Origin: Prosthecobacter gellanilyticus
Lineage (GTDB): Bacteria; Verrucomicrobiota; Verrucomicrobiia; Verrucomicrobiales; Verrucomicrobiaceae
Reading direction: 5' to 3'
Length of the DNA: 64,000 bases
Assembly (NCBI RefSeq): GCF_007992435.1
Contig: NZ_BKAG01000035.1
Coordinates: 1-64,000, forward strand
Of the stretch, positions 59,543-64,000 are shown in pieces. The notes beneath the pieces are model-generated. The model did no database searches. It saw only the letters and a program-made list of their open reading frames with translations, and was not told the DNA's origin. The translations under genes were made by a program, and so were the position numbers. Within the stretch, counting starts at the first letter, position 1. Each line of letters begins with the position of its first letter.

Positions 59543-60022
59543 CTAGGGAGCTTCTCCCCTGTTGGTGGGCCGGCTGGCGCCGATCTTGATCAGAGGCATG
59601 AGCTTGGCGAGGCGCTTGGGACCGATGCCCGGGACATCATTCAGCGACTCCACCGTTTCAAAAGGGCGGCGGGCGATGATCTCGCGGGCGATGCCCTCAC
59701 CGATGCCGGGCAGACTCTCCACCTCAGGGCGCGAGGCGCTGTTGATATCGATCCGGGTGTCTTGGGTCGTCACCAGGCTCAGCACCTGGCTTCGTTCTTC
59801 ACCTTCGACTGGGTTCTGGCTTTGGTCCGGGCTTGTCACTGGCTGAACCACACGTTGGACCTGGACCTCGGCTGGCTTCTCCCGCCGCCCATCCTGAACC
59901 ACGTAGGCCATGAGGGCAAAAAAGGCCAGGGCGGCGAGCACATTGCCCATCCATGCCACGGGGATCTTCTTCAGACTCCAGAGGTCCTCCTCATCGGGTG
60001 GCATGGGCGTATTTTCCTGCAT
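59543..60022 (-). CDS. ComEA-like helix-hairpin-helix protein with membrane anchor
   Basis: The ATG at 60022 gives 159 residues; a GTG at 60109 would add 29 residues of poor character. One membrane segment (about 24-43, 'WMGNVLAALAFFALMAYVV') is followed by a Gln/Val/Pro-rich linker. A C-terminal double helix-hairpin-helix (about 91-145) has 'DINSASRPEVESLPGIGEG' and 'SLNDVPGIGPKRLAKL'. This is the layout of ComEA, the periplasmic DNA receptor of natural transformation. The anchor and domain order fit, but no other competence genes are next to it, and short proteins of this kind also have other DNA-related roles. It lies upstream of tamB on the same strand, 81 bases away. Confidence 0.85.
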   Translation of the reverse strand: MQENTPMPPDEEDLWSLKKIPVAWMGNVLAALAFFALMAYVVQDGRREKPAEVQVQRVVQPVTSPDQSQNPVEGEERSQVLSLVTTQDTRIDINSASRPEVESLPGIGEGIAREIIARRPFETVESLNDVPGIGPKRLAKLMPLIKIGASRPTNRGEAP

Positions 60023-60123
60023 GGAGGAAGATTCAAGCAGCCTGCCCTCGACTCGCCAAGACCGAATAGAGGCACGCCTCATCTGCACCTTGCCAGCCGA
60101 GGCTTTCACGACTCCTTTTCAGC

Positions 60124-60462
60124 ATGGATGATCTGGCCCGGCAGATGCAGCACGATCTTGAAGAGATCGGCAGGACGCACATGCCCTTTGGCAAATTCGG
60201 CCCGCAGTTCTGCCCACCGAATGGCGTGCCAATCTATGATCTGCCAGCGGAGTATCTCGCGTGGTTCGCGAACAAGGCAGGCTTCCCGAAGGGCCGCTTC
60301 GGCAAGCTGCTGCAGATGGTCTACCAGATGAAGGTGGATGGCTCGGACGTGGTCTTTGATGTCTTTCGTCGTCGCCGTGGTGGCCGCACCCCGCTGCGTG
60401 AGGAGCGGCAGCGCTCGTTTGATCTCAGCGGGAACAGACAAACTCCACCTGAGGGAGCCTGA
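60124..60462 (+). CDS. DUF3820 family protein
   Basis: 112 residues. The core (about 20-75) reads 'MPFGKFGPQFCPPNGVPIYD', 'LPAEYLAWFANKAGFPKG' and 'RFGKLLQMVYQMKVDG', the pattern of DUF3820, a small domain found alone or near exonuclease domains. Its biochemical role is not known to me. The C-terminus is Arg-rich and basic ('FRRRRGGRTPLREERQR') and could bind nucleic acid. The gene is divergent from the ComEA-like gene, with 101 bases between the starts, and convergent with the next gene. Confidence 0.85.
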   Translation: MDDLARQMQHDLEEIGRTHMPFGKFGPQFCPPNGVPIYDLPAEYLAWFANKAGFPKGRFGKLLQMVYQMKVDGSDVVFDVFRRRRGGRTPLREERQRSFDLSGNRQTPPEGA

Positions 60463-60514
60463 AATAGGGACCAGCGGCTCGCCGCAAGACCCTCCAGATT
60501 ACCCGGGCCAGGAT

Positions 60515-61108
60515 CTATTTCGCGGCCGGAGGTGGGGAACCCGCGCCGGTGCTGCTTTGAGACTGGGCTGCCTTTTTGAGAAGTCGTGTTCTGATGATTT
60601 CCGGAGGGATGCTCGGGAGTTCCAGCCAGTCAGCCTTTTCCAGGAGCTTGGCCGCTTCATTTGGGTTTGTCAGTTTGCGGGCGGCATCACGCAGCAACGG
60701 CGCGCCATGAGCGTGCCCCAGGACAACGAATCCATTGAGCGCAGCCTCACGCACCTCAGGGTCAGGATGGGTCAGGTAGGGCTGGATGCGGGGCAGCTCC
60801 ACCGGGTCATAGGAAATGGAGATCAAGTGAATCTCCTCCAGCACTTTTTGTTTGGCGGCTGCCTCCAGAGGCGGCATGTCCACCGGCCGGGAGGTGTTGG
60901 AGAGTGTTGGAGCGGGTGCTGCTGTGCTCGGCGGCAGGATGGCAGGTCCAGAACCAGATGGAGATCCTGCAGCGGTGCGTGCTGCGGCGTTCTCTTGGGG
61001 GACTTGAGCTGCCCTGTCTGCGGATGTCGGCCCGGCGCTCCAAAACGCATAGAAAAGCAGCCCGCAAGAAGCGGCCGCCGCCAGGGTGATCATCGCAGTA
61101 TGTTTCAT
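60515..61108 (-). CDS. Exported protein with a HEAT-like repeat, function unknown
   Basis: 197 residues. The first 26 residues are a signal peptide or membrane anchor ('MITLAAAASCGLLFYAFW'). A Pro/Ala/Ser-rich linker (about 28-78) follows. Residues about 80-165 are helical and include a HEAT-like unit, 'RIQPYLTHPDPEVREAALNG' to 'FVVLGHAHGAPLLRDAARKL'. The end is low-complexity. I do not recognise the family. Its start lies 15 bases beyond the terminator hairpin of the upstream minus-strand gene, so it probably has its own promoter within the 91-base gap. Confidence 0.7.
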   Translation of the reverse strand: MKHTAMITLAAAASCGLLFYAFWSAGPTSADRAAQVPQENAAARTAAGSPSGSGPAILPPSTAAPAPTLSNTSRPVDMPPLEAAAKQKVLEEIHLISISYDPVELPRIQPYLTHPDPEVREAALNGFVVLGHAHGAPLLRDAARKLTNPNEAAKLLEKADWLELPSIPPEIIRTRLLKKAAQSQSSTGAGSPPPAAK

Positions 61109-61122
61109 GGGATCAGTCGATT

Positions 61123-61156
61123 AAAAAGGCACCTCCATGAATTTCACAGAGGTGCC
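61123..61156 (-). terminator. Rho-independent terminator of the 61200-62090 gene
   Basis: On the minus strand, GGCACCTC and GAGGTGCC (61149-61156 and 61128-61135) form a perfect 8-bp stem with a 13-base loop, followed by five T. It starts 44 bases after the stop codon. Confidence 0.82.
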
Positions 61157-61199
61157 CGATGAAGGTTTAACGATGGAGATATCCTTCAGATATCAATCA

Positions 61200-62090
61200 T
61201 CATTGTGGAGGCATGAAGAGATTCAGGTCCACCACGGCTGCAGCACCCACGCTGATGGTGCCCTCGATGATGTCTCCCAGATCGGAGGTTCCCAGGATCT
61301 TGTCCAGCTTGACGGCTCCTGGCACATAAACCTCCTCGAAGACTTTATCGATGCCGCTGCCAAAGGTCTTCACGGTGATTTTTCCACCACCGCTCAGCAG
61401 GCCTTGGAGGTCCAGAGGGATCGGCGGGTCTCCAGGCGTCTCGCTGACGAATGGCACCGTGGCCATGGCTCTCGTTTTGAAAGTTTCGCTCAGGGTGTGA
61501 ACCGTGGTCGGAGGGGGCGGCTCGCCCGTGAGAGGGCTGAACTCGGTGTCGACCGTCTTCTCGCTTTTGGCCCTTGCTTCGACCCCGCTCTCATCAAAGA
61601 CGATGCTCAGCACATCATCAGCCGGGATGGAGGTCTTGTCGGTGTGTCTGATGTACATCGCCGGCACTCCCGTCGCATCGTAGACCACCACCAGCGACCA
61701 TCCAGCCAGGAAGGGTGTCTTGCCTTTCTGGGGCAGGAATCCGGACTGAACCAAAACCTTGATGATATCGGCATTGCCCCACTTGCCCGTGGTAATTTTG
61801 GAGCCGTACTCGGTCGTGCTGACCGTCTTGACGGGCACTCTTTCATCGACGGGTCCGGCCAAAGTCTCCACCGTGTAGGTGTTCTCAAAGGTGGGACCGC
61901 CACCGTTGTTTGGCCCGAGCACTTTGCCGGTCTCGTCTTTCGCGACCAGAGCCTCATCAGTGTAGGAATAAGTCAGGGCCACGGTGATGCCACCGGTGGA
62001 AACCCACATCGGGGGTTCTTGCTGCGCGGAGGCAGATGGGGCGAGGGACAGGCCAGCCAGGGCTGCTGCCATGCAGGTGATACGCTTCAT
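61200..62090 (-). CDS. Exported protein of unknown function
   Basis: The ATG at 62090 gives 296 residues with a clear signal peptide ('AAALAGLSLAPSASAQ', cleavage near residue 23). The frame stays open upstream to 62279, but that part lacks any signal and would overlap the divergent helicase gene. The mature protein is rich in Thr, Val, Gly and Lys and appears to be mostly beta-strand: 'GITVALTYSYTDEALVAKDE', then 'GNADIIKVLVQSGFLPQKG', 'GWSLVVVYDATGVPAMYIRH' and 'GSGIDKVFEEVYVPG'. There are no cysteines after the signal and no recognised domain. The gene has its own terminator. A cell-surface or periplasmic role is inferred from the signal only. Confidence 0.75.
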   Translation of the reverse strand: MKRITCMAAALAGLSLAPSASAQQEPPMWVSTGGITVALTYSYTDEALVAKDETGKVLGPNNGGGPTFENTYTVETLAGPVDERVPVKTVSTTEYGSKITTGKWGNADIIKVLVQSGFLPQKGKTPFLAGWSLVVVYDATGVPAMYIRHTDKTSIPADDVLSIVFDESGVEARAKSEKTVDTEFSPLTGEPPPPTTVHTLSETFKTRAMATVPFVSETPGDPPIPLDLQGLLSGGGKITVKTFGSGIDKVFEEVYVPGAVKLDKILGTSDLGDIIEGTISVGAAAVVDLNLFMPPQ

Positions 62091-62272
62091 AGGAGTGGGA
62101 TGAGTTGAGAGCGAGGCTGTGGAGCTCAGTAATCCGGGCGCCACCTGCCTCAAACAGTATCTACCGGAGATAGTGGCGGACATTTCACACTTTCTCCCTT
62201 TTTCGGCTCCAGCCCTCAGGGCCCGGGGAAAATCATCCCTCGCACTGCAGCGGATCGAGTGCATTCTCACGG

Positions 62273-63736
62273 ATGTCATTTCAAGTTCTCGGGCTCGACT
62301 CCCACATTCTCCAGGCCATCAAGGAATACGGTTACACAGAGCCGACTCCCATCCAGGCCGCGGCCATCCCGCCCATCATCGCCGGTCATGACCTCATCGG
62401 CATCGCCCAGACCGGCACGGGAAAGACAGCCGCCTTCACGCTGCCCATCCTCACACGTCTTGCAGAACCCGGTAAGAAGCCCGGCACGAAGGTGCTCATC
62501 CTCGCCCCCACCCGTGAACTCGTGGTCCAGATCGAGGAAAACGTCCTCGCTTATGCCAAGCACCTGCCGCTGACCATCGCCAAGGTCTTTGGCGGAGTCG
62601 GCGAGCGCCCGCAGATCAATGCCCTGCGCAGCGGCTGTGACATCGTCATCGCCACACCCGGGCGTCTGCTGGACCTCATGGGCCAGCGTCATGGAAACTT
62701 CAGCGGCCTGGAGCACCTCGTCCTCGATGAGGCGGACCGCATGCTGGACATGGGCTTCCTCCCCAGCATCAAGCGCATCATCCAGGCCCTGCCGAAGAAG
62801 CGCCAGACCCTCATGTTCTCCGCCACCTTGTCGAAGGAGATCGAGGCCCTCACGCATGAGTTCCAGCATCATCCAAAGACCGTGCAGATCGGCCGCCGCT
62901 CCAATCCTGCGGAGACCGTGACCCAGCTCGTTTATGAGGTGCCGGCGCATCTGAAGCCAGCGCTGCTCAGCCACCTGCTGCAAGACAGCAAGATGGACAT
63001 GGTCCTCGTCTTCAGCCGCACCAAACACGGCGCGGACAAGATCGCCCGCCGCCTGGAGCAGGTCGGCGTGAAGTGCGCCACGCTGCACGCGAACCGCTCG
63101 CAGAACCAGCGCCTCAAAGCCCTCGCCGATTTCAAATCCGGTGAGGTTCGTGTGCTCGTCGCCACAGACATCGCCGCACGTGGCATTGATGTGGACGGCA
63201 TCTCGCACGTGGTGAATTACGACTTCCCTATGCACTCCGAGGACTACGTCCACCGCATCGGCCGCACCGGCCGTGCCCAGGCCATTGGAGATGCCATCAG
63301 CTTCATCTCACCCGAGGATCAGGCCGCGCTCCGCAGCCTGGAGAAGTTCATCGGCCGCGGCCTCATCCGCAAACGTGCCGAAGGTTTCAACTATGCCGCC
63401 ACTGCTGCTCCACGCTCCGAGGAGCCGCCACGCTATCGCGATCCGCGCAGCGGCCGTCCGCAGGGACAGCGCGGCCAGGGTGGCCAAGGCCAGGGCCGTC
63501 AAGGTCAAGGCGGTGGCCAAAGAGGCCAGGGCGGCAGCCAGCAAGCTCCACGTGGCCAGAGCAGCCAGGGTGCACCGAAGGCTCAAGAGGGCCAGAGGCG
63601 CCAGGGCCGCGATGAGCGCCCAAAGTCAGGCCGCGAGCAGCAGCCTAACCAACCACGCCGTCAGGACTCAGACCGCCAGCCCTCCGGGAAGCCAGCCAAG
63701 CCCAGCCTCTGGAACCGTCTCACCGGCAGGAAGTAA
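62273..63736 (+). CDS. rhlE: DEAD-box ATP-dependent RNA helicase, RhlE-like
   Basis: 487 residues. The core carries the full motif set: Q motif 'GYTEPTPIQAAAIP', I 'AQTGTGKTA', Ia 'APTRELVVQ', 'TPGRLLDL', II 'VLDEADRMLDMGF', III 'FSATL', 'VFSRTKHGADKIA', V 'ATDIAARGIDVDG' and VI 'HRIGRTGRA'. The order and wording fit the RhlE group. After residue about 375 comes a tail of about 110 residues made of Gly, Gln, Arg and Ser ('GQRGQGGQGQGRQGQGG'), ending in 'PSLWNRLTGRK'. Such tails promote RNA binding and, in some bacteria, condensate formation or cold adaptation. Bacterial DEAD-box helicases act in ribosome assembly and RNA decay. The divergent 5' region has a small palindrome that might shape its leader. 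Confidence 0.95.
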   Translation: MSFQVLGLDSHILQAIKEYGYTEPTPIQAAAIPPIIAGHDLIGIAQTGTGKTAAFTLPILTRLAEPGKKPGTKVLILAPTRELVVQIEENVLAYAKHLPLTIAKVFGGVGERPQINALRSGCDIVIATPGRLLDLMGQRHGNFSGLEHLVLDEADRMLDMGFLPSIKRIIQALPKKRQTLMFSATLSKEIEALTHEFQHHPKTVQIGRRSNPAETVTQLVYEVPAHLKPALLSHLLQDSKMDMVLVFSRTKHGADKIARRLEQVGVKCATLHANRSQNQRLKALADFKSGEVRVLVATDIAARGIDVDGISHVVNYDFPMHSEDYVHRIGRTGRAQAIGDAISFISPEDQAALRSLEKFIGRGLIRKRAEGFNYAATAAPRSEEPPRYRDPRSGRPQGQRGQGGQGQGRQGQGGGQRGQGGSQQAPRGQSSQGAPKAQEGQRRQGRDERPKSGREQQPNQPRRQDSDRQPSGKPAKPSLWNRLTGRK

Positions 63737-63770
63737 GACAAGACTCGTTAGGCCGGAGTGCCCGATGATC

Positions 63771-63826
63771 CCACGCAGGATGACCGTGTCCCCCCCAAAG
63801 GGGAATCGGTCGTCCCCATGACGTGG
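63771..63826. other. 56-nt nested hairpin after the helicase gene
   Basis: CCACG (63771-63775) pairs with CGTGG (63822-63826), GGATGACCG (63778-63786) with CGGTCGTCC (63807-63815, one G-T wobble), and TCCCC (63789-63793) with GGGGA (63800-63804). No T run follows, so simple termination is doubtful. It lies 34 bases after the rhlE stop codon. Confidence 0.6.
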
Positions 63827-63898
63827 CACAATTGAGCGGCTGCCGAACGATCCACGCGATCTCTCCTCCCAAACTCGCTCGCCGGCGACCAGCCTCGT

Positions 63899-63965
63899 CG
63901 CGAGCCGGAGGCTCGCAAGAAATTAGCCGGGGGTGAAGCGAGCGCAGCGAGCGAGAACCCCCGGA
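63899..63965. repeat. Intergenic stem-loop repeat, copy B
   Basis: GCGAGCC-GGA-GGCTCGC (63900-63916), then CCGGGGGT (63927-63934) pairing with ACCCCCGG (63957-63964). Relative to copy A at 43288-43348, one T-A pair of the second stem is G-C here and the loop is five bases longer, while the layout and intervening words (AGAAAT, AGCCGG, GAAGC) are kept. Confidence 0.75.
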
Positions 63966-64000
63966 CTATCAGGCGATCGACCTCTCATGTCAGCGCGCCC

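Noticed and set aside
62276-63253. Minus-strand open frame of 325 codons
   Set aside because: It is antisense to the rhlE core motifs and has no domain of its own.

Overview
The window reads as chromosomal DNA of a GC-rich, Gram-negative bacterium of the Verrucomicrobiota, close to Prosthecobacter or Verrucomicrobium, or a near relative in the Planctomycetes-Verrucomicrobia-Chlamydiae group. The grounds are the PSCyt1/DUF1549/DUF1553, DUF1592-type and DUF1501 proteins, an SHD1-domain protein, a giant exported protein built of autotransporter-associated beta-strand repeats, and genes for LPS (kdsA, lptA, lptB) and outer-membrane biogenesis (TamB). I see no rRNA, tRNA, CRISPR array, insertion sequence or phage genes. 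Most genes lack a clear Shine-Dalgarno sequence; hpf is the exception.

Layout. 1-1730 (minus) is the N-terminal part of a planctomycete-type cytochrome protein running off the left edge. 2197-28692 is one reading frame of 8831 codons, over 40% of the window: a signal peptide, about 25 beta-strand repeats, nested insert modules, a series of Ig-like domains and a lineage-type C-terminal domain. It ends in a strong terminator followed by a promoter and the envelope operon kdsA, lptC-like, lptA, lptB, hpf (28837-32767). 32905-38118 holds a DUF1501 protein, an ECF sigma factor, a GNAT acetyltransferase, a small membrane protein and a PrsW-type intramembrane protease. 38119-40428 is an eight-heme cytochrome fused to HEAT-like and TPR repeats. 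40557-43217 is an SNF2 helicase.

43425-49242 carries secreted hydrolases (an alpha/beta esterase and a beta-lactamase-fold protein), a sugar dehydrogenase fused to a diheme cytochrome, and an SHD1 protein. 49632-55607 holds a two-component pair of CusRS type, a DUF1592-family cytochrome protein and an exported Gfo/Idh/MocA oxidoreductase, whose 3' end overlaps that of TamB (55565-59461, minus). The right end has a ComEA-like helix-hairpin-helix protein, a DUF3820 protein, two exported proteins of unknown function and an RhlE-type DEAD-box helicase.

How the genes fit together. The main themes are envelope construction (KDO synthesis, LPS transport, TamB, the giant surface protein), periplasmic electron transfer and carbohydrate oxidation (multiheme and planctomycete-type cytochromes, sugar dehydrogenase, exported oxidoreductase, esterase), and signalling across the membrane (ECF sigma with PrsW, and the two-component pair). 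Between genes there is much secondary structure: a 98-nt nested hairpin, three consecutive inverted repeats before the two-component operon, and two copies of an intergenic stem-loop repeat with a compensatory base-pair change. The most unusual items are the giant protein with its nested modules, these intergenic structures, and a recurrent 7-base word GTTAGGC. No single stretch clearly encodes a new defence or mobile system.
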